Shown in pieces: positions 18,795-29,082 of a stretch of 64,000 nt of DNA (position 1 is its first letter; each line of letters starts with the position of its first letter). The notes beneath the pieces were generated by a model. The model was not told the origin of the DNA. It saw nothing but the letters and a program-made list of their open reading frames with translations, and searched no databases. The position numbers and the translations under genes were made by a program. The stretch comes from DATFVA01 sp963815785. GTDB taxonomy: Bacteria > Bacteroidota > Ignavibacteria > Ignavibacteriales > Ignavibacteriaceae. The DNA lies in contig CAWFHZ010000008.1 of assembly GCA_963815785.1 (NCBI GenBank), positions 62,001 through 126,000 of the forward strand. The letters run 5' to 3'.

Positions 18795-20321
18795 ATGAGT
18801 AATTTGAAAAAGTCCGCTTTATTAAGTGTGTCGGATAAAACAGGTATTATAGAATTTGCCAGGGAACTGGTGGACCTTGGATATGAGATTCTTGCAACTG
18901 GCAATACTGCCAGGAAACTTTCAGCAGAAAAAATAAAAGTTACAGAAATAAGTGAAATTACAGGATTTCCTGAAATATTTGATGGCAGGGTAAAAACTCT
19001 TCATCCAAAAATATTCGGCGGAATATTAATGCGCAGAGATAATGAGGAAGATAGTAAACAGGCTGAAAAGAATGACATCCATCCGATCGATATCGTTTGT
19101 GTAAATCTTTATCCATTTGTTAAGACTGCTGCAAATCCTGATGCTACTCTTGAAGATATAATTGAAAATATCGATATCGGTGGACCAAGTCTTATAAGAG
19201 CTGCTGCAAAGAATTATCAGTTTGTTTCTGTTCTTACAAATCCGGCTCAGTACGATTCTTTCCTTGGCGAAATAAAAAAGGGTGAAGTATCCAATGGTAC
19301 AAAAATCAAACTTGCTGTCGAGGCGTTTTCGCATACTGCTAATTATGATACCCATATTTCAAATTATCTCGAAGAAAGATTTTCTTTACCTCCATCTTAC
19401 ATCAGGGTAAATTATGAAAAAGAAAAGGATTTACGATACGGGGAGAATCCTCATCAGCAGGCTGCGTTATATGGTAATTTTCATTCTTACTTTGATGTTT
19501 TCCATGGCAAAGAACTTTCGTATAATAATATTCTCGATCTGCTTGCCGCAGTTGAACTTGCTGAAGAACTTGGGGATAAAACCTGCGTAATTATAAAACA
19601 TCAGAATCCTGCAGGAGCAGCTAAAGGCAAAGATGTATTAGAGGCATATATAAAAGCGTTAAGGTGTGATCCGGTTTCTGCATTTGGCGGTATTGTTGTT
19701 TTTACAGAAGAGGTTGATTCTACACTTGCTGAAAAATTAAATGAGATTTTTCTTGAGATCATCTGTGCTCCTTCTTATACTGAGGAAGCAATTCAGATTC
19801 TCAAGAAGAAAAGAGATAGAAGATTATTGAAACAGTTAAAATCCGTCAGGGTTGATAAATTTAATTATAAGAATATACCTGGTGGTGTAATCGTTCAGAA
19901 TTCAGATAGGGAGACTCTGAATGAAGACAAACTTGAAATTGTCACAGAGAAAAAGCCGGATAACAAAGAATTGAACGACCTTAAATTTGCATGGATAGTC
20001 TCAAAGCATACAAAATCAAATGCAATAGTGTTTGTAAAAAATAATGCTACACTTGGCGTTGGAGCCGGCCAGATGTCCAGACTTGATTCGGCAAAGATCG
20101 CTTCATTAAAAGCAGAAGAACACGGACTTGATTTAACAGGTACAGTTGCTGCATCTGATGCATTTTTTCCTTTTTCAGATACACTTCTTGAAATAATAAA
20201 ATACGGAGCTACTTCAGTTATTCAACCCGGTGGTTCAATACGGGATAGCGAAGTAATAGAAGCAGCAAATCAAAATAATATTTCCATGGTATTTACCGGA
20301 ATAAGACATTTTAAACATTAA
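18795..20321 (+). CDS. purH: Bifunctional AICAR transformylase / IMP cyclohydrolase
   Basis: This enzyme catalyses the last two steps to IMP. The N-terminal cyclohydrolase domain has LLSVSDKTGI, EILATGNTARKL and GRVKTLHPKI. The C-terminal transformylase has RYGENPHQQAALYG, the catalytic KHQNPAGAAKG and SDAFFPFSDTL. It has 508 residues, the usual size. It follows purN directly and precedes mreB by eight bases, so purine synthesis and cell-shape genes may share a transcript. Confidence 0.96.
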   Translation: MSNLKKSALLSVSDKTGIIEFARELVDLGYEILATGNTARKLSAEKIKVTEISEITGFPEIFDGRVKTLHPKIFGGILMRRDNEEDSKQAEKNDIHPIDIVCVNLYPFVKTAANPDATLEDIIENIDIGGPSLIRAAAKNYQFVSVLTNPAQYDSFLGEIKKGEVSNGTKIKLAVEAFSHTANYDTHISNYLEERFSLPPSYIRVNYEKEKDLRYGENPHQQAALYGNFHSYFDVFHGKELSYNNILDLLAAVELAEELGDKTCVIIKHQNPAGAAKGKDVLEAYIKALRCDPVSAFGGIVVFTEEVDSTLAEKLNEIFLEIICAPSYTEEAIQILKKKRDRRLLKQLKSVRVDKFNYKNIPGGVIVQNSDRETLNEDKLEIVTEKKPDNKELNDLKFAWIVSKHTKSNAIVFVKNNATLGVGAGQMSRLDSAKIASLKAEEHGLDLTGTVAASDAFFPFSDTLLEIIKYGATSVIQPGGSIRDSEVIEAANQNNISMVFTGIRHFKH

Positions 20322-20329
20322 GAGGAACA

Positions 20330-21355
20330 ATGGGTTTATTTGATTTTTTCTCAGCAGACATTGCAATAGATTTAGGTACTGCCAACACACTTATTTATGT
20401 AAAGAATAAGGGTATTGTTCTTAATGAACCATCTATTGTAGCTTTCGATAAAAATACAAAAAGAATAATTGCCCTTGGAAATAAAGCGAAGGAAATGCAG
20501 GGAAGAGAACACAAAGAAATCCGTGTGACCCGACCGATGCGAGATGGTGTGATTGCCGATTTTGAAATTGCTGAAGGTATGATCAGGGCTTTTATAAAAA
20601 GGGTTAGGGCAGGTGCTTTTTCTGCCAGAAGAGTTGTGGTTGCTGTTCCAAGCGGAGTTACTGAAGTTGAAAAAAGAGCAGTAAGAGACAGTGCGGAACA
20701 TGCCGGTGCAAAGGAAGTTCATCTGATTGCCGAACCTATGGCAGCTGCAATAGGAATAGGGATTGATGTTGAGGCTCCCGTTGGAAATATGATTATAGAT
20801 ATTGGAGGCGGCACAACTGAAATAGCAGTTATCGCTTTATCAGGAATTGTGAATGAAGAATCAATCCGGATAGCAGGCGATGAAATGAATTATGCAATTA
20901 TGCAGTACTTCAAAAAAAATCATAACATTCTGATTGGTGAAAGAACCGCAGAAGCAATTAAGTGTGAAGTTGGATCAGCTGTACCTTTGAAAGAAGAAAT
21001 TACAATTCAGGTTAAAGGCAGAGACCTAGTAGGAGGAATTCCAAAAACTACAGAAGTTAGTTCAGTTGAAATAAGAGAAGCGCTGAATGAAGCAGTTGTT
21101 CAAATAGTTGATGCTGTAAGGCAATCACTTGAACGAACTCCTCCTGAATTATCTGCTGATATTCTGGATCGCGGAGTTATGATAACCGGCGGTGGTGCAT
21201 TATTAAAAGGACTTGATGAACGCATAAGGATGGAAACAAATCTTCCTGTACATATAGCGGAGGATCCTTTAACCGCAGTTGTTCGTGGTGCCGGCAAGGT
21301 AATAGATAATTTAAATCATTATTCAAAAGTATTAATTCGTAACCGCAGATATTAA
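20330..21355 (+). CDS. mreB: Rod shape-determining protein MreB
   Basis: This is the bacterial actin homolog of 341 residues. The ATP-binding signatures are IAIDLGTANTLIYVK (phosphate 1), MIIDIGGGTTEIAVIALSG (phosphate 2) and ITGGGALLKGLDERI (adenosine site). MreB filaments at the inner membrane guide the elongasome. The mreC start overlaps its stop (TAATG), typical of the mreBCD operon. Confidence 0.97.
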   Translation: MGLFDFFSADIAIDLGTANTLIYVKNKGIVLNEPSIVAFDKNTKRIIALGNKAKEMQGREHKEIRVTRPMRDGVIADFEIAEGMIRAFIKRVRAGAFSARRVVVAVPSGVTEVEKRAVRDSAEHAGAKEVHLIAEPMAAAIGIGIDVEAPVGNMIIDIGGGTTEIAVIALSGIVNEESIRIAGDEMNYAIMQYFKKNHNILIGERTAEAIKCEVGSAVPLKEEITIQVKGRDLVGGIPKTTEVSSVEIREALNEAVVQIVDAVRQSLERTPPELSADILDRGVMITGGGALLKGLDERIRMETNLPVHIAEDPLTAVVRGAGKVIDNLNHYSKVLIRNRRY

Positions 21356-22188
21356 TGTTTAGATTTTTTTCTAATTTATGGGAAAATTTTAAAGAATACA
21401 TTGTCCTTGTTATACTTCTTGTTATTAGTTTATTCATCCTTTCTCAAAATCAAAATCCAAAAGTACGACAAGCCAGAGCTGTTGCATTCGGCAGTTTTGC
21501 TGTTGTTACTTCCGTTGTAAGCGATATCATTAATATTTCCAATTATAAAGATGAAAATGCCAGGTTAAGAAAAGTTAATGCAGATCTTATGCTTCAGGTA
21601 AACCTGCTCAGGCAATATGGAATAGTTAATCATGAACTGAAAGATCTGCTGGCACTTAAAGACTCGGTAAAGTATCCTTTGATTCCTGCATCTGTAGTTT
21701 CCAAGCTATCAACTAAATCTCAGGGCAGCATCACCATAAATGCGGGTATTAAAGATAGTGTTAAACCCGGAATGCCGGTTATAAATGATAAAGGATTAAT
21801 CGGTATAATTATATCAGTTTCACAGGACTACGCCATTGCCAGAACCCTGCAAAATATAGATCTAAAAATTACTGTAAAAGATGAACGAAGCAGAATTGAT
21901 GGGGTGATGAAATGGAACGGTAAAGATCTTGTGATAGTAGATGTACCCAAAACTTACGATATTGAAGCGGGGGACAGAATTGTAACTTCAGAAATCAGTT
22001 CAATTATTCCCGTTCCTATTCAGGTTGGAGTTATTACAGGTCTTAGTAAAGTTGAAACTGGTATTTTTAATGAAGCAAAAGTAAAACCTTTCGTTGATTT
22101 CGGCAGTGTAGAAAATGTTTTTGTTGTTGGAATTGTTGAAAGCAAACAGAAAAATAATCTGGAACTAAATTTTTATAATCGGAATTAA
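21355..22188 (+). CDS. mreC: Rod shape-determining protein MreC
   Basis: This is a 277-residue protein with one N-terminal membrane helix (YIVLVILLVISLFILSQ), a coiled-coil stretch (DENARLRKVNADLMLQVNLL) and a periplasmic beta-rich domain (GSITINAGIKDSVKPGMPVI, GDRIVTSEISSIIPVPIQVG). It links MreB to PBP2 and RodA. Its position between mreB and mreD confirms the assignment. Confidence 0.95.
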   Translation: MFRFFSNLWENFKEYIVLVILLVISLFILSQNQNPKVRQARAVAFGSFAVVTSVVSDIINISNYKDENARLRKVNADLMLQVNLLRQYGIVNHELKDLLALKDSVKYPLIPASVVSKLSTKSQGSITINAGIKDSVKPGMPVINDKGLIGIIISVSQDYAIARTLQNIDLKITVKDERSRIDGVMKWNGKDLVIVDVPKTYDIEAGDRIVTSEISSIIPVPIQVGVITGLSKVETGIFNEAKVKPFVDFGSVENVFVVGIVESKQKNNLELNFYNRN

Positions 22189-22677
22189 ATGCGTTCTCAA
22201 TATATATTTTCAATTCTTTTGTTTTTCCCTATACTCGTAATCCAGACTACGGTAATACCACTTGTTGCAATTAATGGAGTGATACCGGACTTAATTTTAA
22301 TTCTGCTGGTTTTTTATTCGGTGAGACACGGTCAGATATTTGGAACTATCCTTGGATTTGTTTATGGTTTTCTTTTTGATATGATTACCGGTAGTTTGCT
22401 TGGCAGTGCAGTACTTTCTAAAACTGTAGTTGGATTTATTGCCGGTTATTTTTCAAACGAAAACAAAAGAGAAGTCTATCTTAAATCATATATATTTTCA
22501 CTTATAGTTCTTCTCTGTACTCTTGTTGATTCAATAGTTTATTCGTTTTTCTCAACAATTGATCTTAGTAAAAGTATCTTTGTTTTATTTTTTGAACAGG
22601 CTTTACTTCCGGCACTTTACACAGCCGTAATAAGTATAATCGTTTCTATTTTTTATCCTAAGAGGAGTTTGGGTTAG
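22189..22677 (+). CDS. mreD: Rod shape-determining protein MreD
   Basis: This is a 162-residue protein with five or six hydrophobic helices and the short motif GVIPDLILILLVFYSVRHG, followed by GFVYGFLFDMITGSLLG, as in MreD. It is an inner-membrane component of the elongasome. The start directly abuts the mreC stop and its stop abuts the mrdA start. Confidence 0.92.
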   Translation: MRSQYIFSILLFFPILVIQTTVIPLVAINGVIPDLILILLVFYSVRHGQIFGTILGFVYGFLFDMITGSLLGSAVLSKTVVGFIAGYFSNENKREVYLKSYIFSLIVLLCTLVDSIVYSFFSTIDLSKSIFVLFFEQALLPALYTAVISIIVSIFYPKRSLG

Positions 22678-24501
22678 TTGAGATCTTCAAATTTCGGATC
22701 GGTCCAAAGAAAGTCTGTCATCTTCTTCACTATTGCTGCCTGTTTTGCTCTTCTTGTTTTTAGATTGTTCCAGATGCAGATTGTTAATCATGAAGAATAT
22801 GATGAGAAATCTGCAAGCAATAGTATAAAAGCCATTGAACAGGTACCTTTGAGAGGCGTTTTTCTCGATCGGAATGGTGAGATAGTTGTAAGCAATCTTC
22901 CTGCCTATACACTACGAATTACTCCTGCAGATTACAATACTAAACTGAACAAAATTCTTGAAAATGTTCTTGACGTTGATTCCGGTTATATTAATAAAAT
23001 TCTCTTTAACAACAGAACATACTCTAAATATATCCCGATCAGAATAAAGAGAGGGATAGATTTTAAAACTGTTTCATGGCTTGAAGAGAATTCGGAATTT
23101 TTGCCGGGTGTTGATTATGTAGTAGAAATGCAGAGAGGTTATCCCGCCGGAATTATGGGTTCACACATGTTTGGATACACAAAAGAAATTTCACCGGATC
23201 AGTTACAAAAAGATAATGATTATTATGATCCGGGTGATTATGTGGGCAGCAATGGACTTGAAAAAACCTATGAAAAATATCTGAGAGGAGAAAAGGGATA
23301 TAACTACATCCTTGTTGATTCGCGCAGAAAGGAAATCGGCAGGTTTAAAAACGGAAGTGCTGATCTGCCCTCTATTAAAGGAAATGATCTTGTACTATCT
23401 ATTGATGCAGATGTTCAAAAAGCTGGTGAAGAGGCATTCAAAGGGATGCGCGGAGCCTTTGTAGCAATTGAACCAAAGACAGGTGAAGTGCTGGCACTCG
23501 GAAGTTTCCCGGATTATGATCTTAACCGGTTTTCATATGTTACCTCAAGGGAATATTTGAATAATCTTTATTCTGATAAGGAAAAACCTCTTTTTAACAG
23601 GGCAACTATGTCAGTTAAACCCCCGGGATCCACATTTAAAATTATGGAGGCAATTGCAGCACTTGATTTGGGTTTAATTACTACCAGTACTACTTTTTAT
23701 TGCGGCGGTGGATTTACTTTTGGAAGATTTTTTAAATGTCACGGTGTACACGGTAATATAAACGTTGTTCATGCTATCGAAAAATCCTGCAATACTTTTT
23801 TTTATAACCTTATTTATAAAATTGGTCTTGATAACTGGTACGATTATGCTTCCAGGTTCGGGTTTGCTAAAAGGACAGGAATAGATATTGGCGATGAAGC
23901 AAAAGGATTCATACCTGATTCAAAATATTATGAAAAAATATACGGTCCGAACTGGCCAAGAAGTATTATGGCCAGCCTTGGAATAGGGCAGGGTGAAGTT
24001 AGTGTTACGCCTGTTCAACTCGCTCAGTATACCGCATTAATTGCAAATAATGGCGTAACATATGCACCTCATCTGGTAAAAGGATACCTGGATAATAAAA
24101 CAAAAGATTTTATTCCTTTTAAATTTAAAAAGATAGACCTTGGTATCGATAAAAAAGTATTTGATATTGTTAAAGAAGGGATGTTCCTGGTTGTAAATGG
24201 TGCCGGAACTGCTACTCATATAAAAATGGATAATATTAAAATTGCCGGAAAAACCGGAACTGCTCAGAATCCGCATGGGAAAGATCATGCTTTATTTATT
24301 GCATTCGCACCTTTCGATAATCCGCAGATAGCAGTAGCTGTCATTGTAGAAAATGTCGGATTCGGTGCAACTTACGCTGCCCCTATTGCAAAGAAAATGA
24401 TTGAAGCATTTCTTTTAAAAGACAAGACCAAACAGGATGAGATGAAAAAGTATGAACAGAAGCTGCATCAGAATATTATAGGCGCATCCTTTGAGAATTG
24501 A
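22678..24501 (+). CDS. mrdA: Penicillin-binding protein 2
   Basis: This is a class B PBP of 607 residues, the transpeptidase of the rod system. One N-terminal membrane helix (VIFFTIAACFALLVFRLFQM) is followed by the dimerisation domain (PLRGVFLDRNGEIV). The catalytic motifs are KPPGSTFKI (SxxK), EKSCNTF (SxN) and AGKTGTAQNP (KTG). The start is TTG immediately after the mreD stop, and the stop overlaps the rodA start by 11 bases. Confidence 0.95.
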   Translation: MRSSNFGSVQRKSVIFFTIAACFALLVFRLFQMQIVNHEEYDEKSASNSIKAIEQVPLRGVFLDRNGEIVVSNLPAYTLRITPADYNTKLNKILENVLDVDSGYINKILFNNRTYSKYIPIRIKRGIDFKTVSWLEENSEFLPGVDYVVEMQRGYPAGIMGSHMFGYTKEISPDQLQKDNDYYDPGDYVGSNGLEKTYEKYLRGEKGYNYILVDSRRKEIGRFKNGSADLPSIKGNDLVLSIDADVQKAGEEAFKGMRGAFVAIEPKTGEVLALGSFPDYDLNRFSYVTSREYLNNLYSDKEKPLFNRATMSVKPPGSTFKIMEAIAALDLGLITTSTTFYCGGGFTFGRFFKCHGVHGNINVVHAIEKSCNTFFYNLIYKIGLDNWYDYASRFGFAKRTGIDIGDEAKGFIPDSKYYEKIYGPNWPRSIMASLGIGQGEVSVTPVQLAQYTALIANNGVTYAPHLVKGYLDNKTKDFIPFKFKKIDLGIDKKVFDIVKEGMFLVVNGAGTATHIKMDNIKIAGKTGTAQNPHGKDHALFIAFAPFDNPQIAVAVIVENVGFGATYAAPIAKKMIEAFLLKDKTKQDEMKKYEQKLHQNIIGASFEN

Positions 24502-25720
24502 TTACAAACTTCAGGATAAATTTGATTTCGGAATTTTTATTCCGTGTTTGCTTTTATTTGGAATTGGTCTTGCGGCAATTTATAGTTCAACGGTTCATCA
24601 TCCAACGGCTTCAGGTAATTTTGATAAACAATTAATTTGGGGAGTTGGAGCCTTTATTGTCTTTTTTGTTACTTACTCTGTCCCGATAAATTCGTTTAAG
24701 CTTATATCAATCCCTTTGTATTTATTATCCCTTGCATTATTAGCAGCTGTACTGGTTATGGGCAGGCAAATATCAGGAGCCAAAAGCTGGCTTGATTTGG
24801 GCAGCGTTGGTTTTCAGCCATCCGAAATGGCAAAGATAGGAACCATACTTGTATTGGCTTCATTTCTCAGCCGGAATAATACTGATATTGAATCATTTAA
24901 GGATATTGTAATTACACTTATTATCGGTTTTATACCTGTTGGTCTTATACTGCTGGAGCCGGATATGGGAACTGCCCTTGTATTCATTGGAATAATCTTA
25001 ACTATGATTTTCTGGAAAGGAATAAGTCTGTTCGGATTATTCATCGTATTAAGCCCGGGATTTGTTGCGTTGTCATCATTGTTCGGAATATACTATTTTA
25101 TTGCCGCTTTAATACTTGTAACAGTTGCGTTACTGGTTTTTAAAAAGGATATTTTCTTTAGCGGATCTATTTTTGCATTAAATCTTGGAGCGGGATTTTT
25201 TGCAGATTATGTTTATAATGTTTTAAGTCCTCATCAGCAAAACAGAATAAGATCATTTATAGATCCAATGGCTGATCCGCTGGGTGCGGGTTATAATGCT
25301 ATCCAGGCAAGAGTTGCTATCGGATCCGGAGGCTTTTGGGGAAAAGGATTTCTTGCCGGAAATCAGACACAGCTTCAGTTTATTCCGGAACAGTGGACAG
25401 ATTTTATTTATTGTGTAATTGGGGAAGAGCTGGGATTCATTGGCAGCTTTATTACACTTATGTTGTTCCTGGTTATATTTATAAAAATTCTCAAGATAGC
25501 ATCATTAGCTAAGGATGAATTCCTGAGCCTTGTTTCAATTGGAATACTTGCTGTCTATTTTGTTCATTTAATGGTAAATATCGGGATGACAGTAGGAATT
25601 ATGCCTGTTATAGGAATACCGCTGCCATTTGTCAGTTACGGTGGCAGTTCACTGATGGTTAACATGTTTATGCTGGGTATTGTAGCCAATATTTATCGTA
25701 CAAGAAAAAATTATACCTAA
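24491..25720 (+). CDS. rodA: SEDS peptidoglycan glycosyltransferase RodA
   Basis: This is a 409-residue integral membrane protein with about ten helices. SEDS hallmarks are LGSVGFQPSEMAKI, LEPDMGTALVF, the extracellular loop GNQTQLQFIPEQWTDFI and the C-terminal LPFVSYGGSSL. It polymerises lipid II with PBP2. The start is TTG inside the mrdA 3' end. It closes the mreBCD-mrdA-rodA cluster. Confidence 0.95.
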   Translation: MRIDYKLQDKFDFGIFIPCLLLFGIGLAAIYSSTVHHPTASGNFDKQLIWGVGAFIVFFVTYSVPINSFKLISIPLYLLSLALLAAVLVMGRQISGAKSWLDLGSVGFQPSEMAKIGTILVLASFLSRNNTDIESFKDIVITLIIGFIPVGLILLEPDMGTALVFIGIILTMIFWKGISLFGLFIVLSPGFVALSSLFGIYYFIAALILVTVALLVFKKDIFFSGSIFALNLGAGFFADYVYNVLSPHQQNRIRSFIDPMADPLGAGYNAIQARVAIGSGGFWGKGFLAGNQTQLQFIPEQWTDFIYCVIGEELGFIGSFITLMLFLVIFIKILKIASLAKDEFLSLVSIGILAVYFVHLMVNIGMTVGIMPVIGIPLPFVSYGGSSLMVNMFMLGIVANIYRTRKNYT

Positions 25721-25736
25721 AATAATTGGAGCTTGA

Positions 25737-26273
25737 TTGATACTTTCCGATAAACAAATCCTGCACGAAATTAATAATAAGAATATTGTAATAGAACCTT
25801 TCAGCAGAGAAAATCTTGGTAGCAACAGTTACGATGTTCATCTGGGTAAGTGGCTTGCTGTTTATAATAGTGATATACTTGATGCGAAACTGCACAATAA
25901 AATAAGCCGATTTGAAATACCGGATGAAGGTTTCCTGCTGCTTCCATCAAAACTTTACCTTGGAGTTACAGAAGAGTATACCGAAACATACAATTATGTT
26001 CCTTTTGTTGAAGGGAAGTCCAGTGTCGGCAGACTTGGAATTGATATCCATTCCACCGCTGGTAAAGGAGATGCCGGTTTTTGTAATACATGGACTTTGG
26101 AAATTTCCGTTAAACAGCCTGTTAGAATTTATGCGGGAATGCCTGTTGGCCAGATAATTTATTTTCAAATGAAAGGGGAAGTGGAAATTCCATATAATAA
26201 AAAGAAAAATGCAAAGTATAATGAACGAACAGAATTTCCTGTTGAATCAATGATGTTTAAAAACTTTAAATGA
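25737..26273 (+). CDS. dcd: dCTP deaminase
   Basis: This is a 178-residue member of the dCTP deaminase/dUTPase trimeric family. EGKSSVGRLGIDIHSTAG is the core nucleotide site and GFCNTWTLEI carries the catalytic Glu. It converts dCTP to dUTP, feeding dTMP synthesis. The start is TTG at 25737. The stop overlaps the pyrF start (ATGA), so the pyrimidine genes are coupled. I cannot tell from the sequence whether it also has dUTPase activity. Confidence 0.92.
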   Translation: MILSDKQILHEINNKNIVIEPFSRENLGSNSYDVHLGKWLAVYNSDILDAKLHNKISRFEIPDEGFLLLPSKLYLGVTEEYTETYNYVPFVEGKSSVGRLGIDIHSTAGKGDAGFCNTWTLEISVKQPVRIYAGMPVGQIIYFQMKGEVEIPYNKKKNAKYNERTEFPVESMMFKNFK

Positions 26274-27088
26274 TAATGAAAGCCACTGAAAAACTCACCA
26301 GAAAAAATTCCGAAGGAAAATTTATTTGTGTCGGACTGGATACAGATATAAATAAAATTCCTGCTCACTTAAAATCATCTCCAAATCAGATCATTGAGTT
26401 TAATAAACTGATTATTGAAAAGACTTACAAAACTGCAGCAGCATATAAATTAAATTTTGCATTCTATGAAAATTCAGGGGCACGTGGATTTGAAATATTA
26501 AAACAAACAATTGATGTAATCCCTGAGGATATTCTTATTATTGGTGATGCTAAAAGGGGCGATATTGGGAATACAGCTAAAATGTACGCGGATTCTATTT
26601 TTAATTATTTTGGTTGCGATGCTTCCACAGTTAATCCTTATATGGGCGAAGACTCACTGAAACCATTCATAGAATTCAAAAACAAATTAAATTTTATTCT
26701 TACTCTTACATCCAATCCTGGTGCTGAAAACTTTGAAAAATTAAAACTTGAAAATGGGAATTATTTATACCAGGAAGTCATAGGAAAAATTAAATCTTGG
26801 AATACAGATAATAATTGCGGGATTGTTTTCGGGGCAACTCAAATAGAAGAGCTTAAAAATAATATGAAGCTTATAGAAGACTTGCCGGTTCTTTTACCCG
26901 GTGTTGGTGCACAAGGCGGAAGTTTGGAAGATGTAATAAACTCATTCAGAGAAGCAGGACGATTAAATTTTATTATTAATGTAAGCAGGGGAATCATATA
27001 TAAAAGTAGTGAAAGAAACTTTGCTGACATTGCTGCTGAAGAATTAAACACTTTAAATCAAAAAATTAATAAAGAATTGAATATGTGA
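26270..27088 (+). CDS. pyrF: Orotidine-5'-phosphate decarboxylase (type 2)
   Basis: This is a 272-residue TIM-barrel enzyme making UMP. FICVGLDTDINKIP at the N-terminus and GDAKRGDIGNTAKMYA with the DxKxxD catalytic set place it in the longer PyrF subtype found in Bacteroidota relatives. LLPGVGAQGG binds phosphate near the C-terminus. The start overlaps the dcd stop by four bases and the stop overlaps the next GTG start. Confidence 0.94.
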   Translation: MIMKATEKLTRKNSEGKFICVGLDTDINKIPAHLKSSPNQIIEFNKLIIEKTYKTAAAYKLNFAFYENSGARGFEILKQTIDVIPEDILIIGDAKRGDIGNTAKMYADSIFNYFGCDASTVNPYMGEDSLKPFIEFKNKLNFILTLTSNPGAENFEKLKLENGNYLYQEVIGKIKSWNTDNNCGIVFGATQIEELKNNMKLIEDLPVLLPGVGAQGGSLEDVINSFREAGRLNFIINVSRGIIYKSSERNFADIAAEELNTLNQKINKELNM

Positions 27089-27573
27089 AGAAATTCCTTT
27101 TCATAATTTTACTATTAATTTTAATATTAGTAAGTTTTCTTAACATTAAACAATCCTCTTGGATAAAAGAGGGAAAAATGCAGGAATCTGCTGTGAAAGA
27201 ACCTCCGGAAGACTACATTGGGGAGTCCGGGAAACAAGATTATCAAACTCCCGAGATCTATGAGCTCAACTCGTTAAAAGTTGATTCAAAGCTTCCAGAA
27301 CTCACGATAATTTCCGGTTACGATACAGTTTTTACCACTTCAGCCGTAATAGCCTTGTCAGTTGAGCTTCCCAAAAAAATTTCCGGTGCAGATATTTTTC
27401 TTTTTAATAATGGGAGAAAGAAAGATATGTACAGCCAGGTCAATGCAGGGGAATATAATTTCCGCAATATTTTCCTTGATGATTCGGTTAATAACATTAT
27501 CTTTTTTTACCGCCTGGGCAGCAGAAGATCCCAATCAGAAAAAATAGTGGTGATCAGACAATCTAACAGGTAG
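27085..27573 (+). CDS. Membrane-anchored hypothetical protein
   Basis: This is a 162-residue protein starting at GTG that overlaps the pyrF stop by four bases. One N-terminal hydrophobic helix (FLFIILLLILILVSFL) is followed by a polar linker and a ~90-residue domain with beta-like character (LPELTIISGYDTVFTTSAVI). It is probably anchored in the inner membrane with the domain outside. The family is not recognised. Its overlap with pyrF and four-base gap to the DUF2851 gene suggest an operon. Confidence 0.65.
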   Translation: MKKFLFIILLLILILVSFLNIKQSSWIKEGKMQESAVKEPPEDYIGESGKQDYQTPEIYELNSLKVDSKLPELTIISGYDTVFTTSAVIALSVELPKKISGADIFLFNNGRKKDMYSQVNAGEYNFRNIFLDDSVNNIIFFYRLGSRRSQSEKIVVIRQSNR

Positions 27574-27576
27574 ATC

Positions 27577-29055
27577 ATGAAACAGAATAAAATTCTGGAA
27601 AAGTTTCTTTATGAAATCTGGAAAAAACAGGACTTTGTAAGTGAGCTTACCACAACAGATGATCAATTTGTAAAAATAATTGATACAGGGACAGAAAATA
27701 AGGAAACTGGGGGACCCGATTTTAAGCATGCCAGAATACAGATTGGTAACCTTACGTATACTGGCGATGTTGAAATAGACGGAACACATTCAGATTGGAA
27801 ATCCCACGGTCATCATCTAAATAAAAAATACAACAGTGTAATTCTGCATGTTGTCTTCAGTAATTCCCGAAGAGATTCATTTGTATACACACAGGAGGGA
27901 AGAAAAGTTCAGTCATTCTCTCTTGAGTCTTTTTTAAATCAAAATATCCGTGAAAAAATTAACGAAGCAATTCTCTCAGAAAGAAGCGGCAGAATAAATA
28001 AGATGCCATGTGCAGAGGTAAATTCCGAAATGAGCGAAAAGGAAAAACTCGATTTTATTTATGAGCTGGGAATTGAAAGATTTAAACAGAAATGCGATAA
28101 AGCACTTGATAGATTAAAGGAATTGGTTTACCTGAAAGAAATAAACTTAAAAGAACCTGTTGTTAACTATGAACCGGACGATAATTTTTATAAGAGAGAA
28201 TTCACCGCTAATGATTTTTCAGATCCTGAAATCTGGGAACAACTGATTTATGAATCAATGTTCGAAGCATTGGGCTTCTCGAAGAACAAAGATATTATGC
28301 ATAGGCTTGCTTCAAGTGTAGAGATAGGTTTACTTAAAAAGTTTAATCGGGATGAATCATTTTTACAGATTCTTGAATCAATATTTTTTAACATAAGTGG
28401 CTTACTGCCATCGCCCCATGAAATACCGGATGAAGAAACTTCTGCGTATGTGCGTAAACTTGTAGAACTCTGGTCAATAGAAAAAAATAATTATGACGGA
28501 AAAGTATTCCACAAAACTCAATGGAATTTTGGAAAATTACGTCCATATAATTTCCCGACTGTTCGGATAGCAGGCGGAGTAAGAATACTTTGTCAAATTA
28601 TCAGGGGAAAACTTATTCATTCCATAATAAAAGACTTTGAAAATTATAGCAGTAACAGGCAAATTATCAATTCACTAAGAAATAAACTGATTGTAAAAGG
28701 TGACGGGTTTTGGCACAATCATTATACTTTTGATCAGCAGGCAAATATAAATATTAATTATTTTGTCGGTGTTTCAAGAGCAGATGAAATAATTATTAAT
28801 GTCATTCTTCCGGCTTTTTCAGTTTATTTTGATTTGTTTAATATGAAAGATTTGTCGCGAAAAGTACTTTCAGTTTATCTGAACTATTATCAGCAGAGTG
28901 AAAACAGCCTGGTTAATGAAGTTTCGGAAACACTAAATCTTAATGATGCATGGAAAAGAAGCGTTCTTTACCAGGGATTGATTGATCTTTTCCGTAATTA
29001 CTGCAGCAAAGATAACTGTGCTGAATGCAAAATAGGGAAAAAGGTTTTTGGTTAA
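27577..29055 (+). CDS. DUF2851 family protein
   Basis: This is a 492-residue protein matching DUF2851, a family found mainly in Bacteroidota and relatives. Recognisable parts are ETGGPDFKHARIQIGNLTY, GDVEIDGTHSDWKSHGHH and LHVVFSN near the N-terminus, with GKLRPYNFPTVRIAGG in the middle. The C-terminus has a Cys cluster (CSKDNCAECKIG) that could bind metal. The N-terminal segment has a restriction-endonuclease-like look, but no function is established. It begins four bases after the preceding gene. Confidence 0.85.
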   Translation: MKQNKILEKFLYEIWKKQDFVSELTTTDDQFVKIIDTGTENKETGGPDFKHARIQIGNLTYTGDVEIDGTHSDWKSHGHHLNKKYNSVILHVVFSNSRRDSFVYTQEGRKVQSFSLESFLNQNIREKINEAILSERSGRINKMPCAEVNSEMSEKEKLDFIYELGIERFKQKCDKALDRLKELVYLKEINLKEPVVNYEPDDNFYKREFTANDFSDPEIWEQLIYESMFEALGFSKNKDIMHRLASSVEIGLLKKFNRDESFLQILESIFFNISGLLPSPHEIPDEETSAYVRKLVELWSIEKNNYDGKVFHKTQWNFGKLRPYNFPTVRIAGGVRILCQIIRGKLIHSIIKDFENYSSNRQIINSLRNKLIVKGDGFWHNHYTFDQQANININYFVGVSRADEIIINVILPAFSVYFDLFNMKDLSRKVLSVYLNYYQQSENSLVNEVSETLNLNDAWKRSVLYQGLIDLFRNYCSKDNCAECKIGKKVFG

Positions 29056-29082
29056 CGGGGAAACGATTTTAAACTTAGAAAA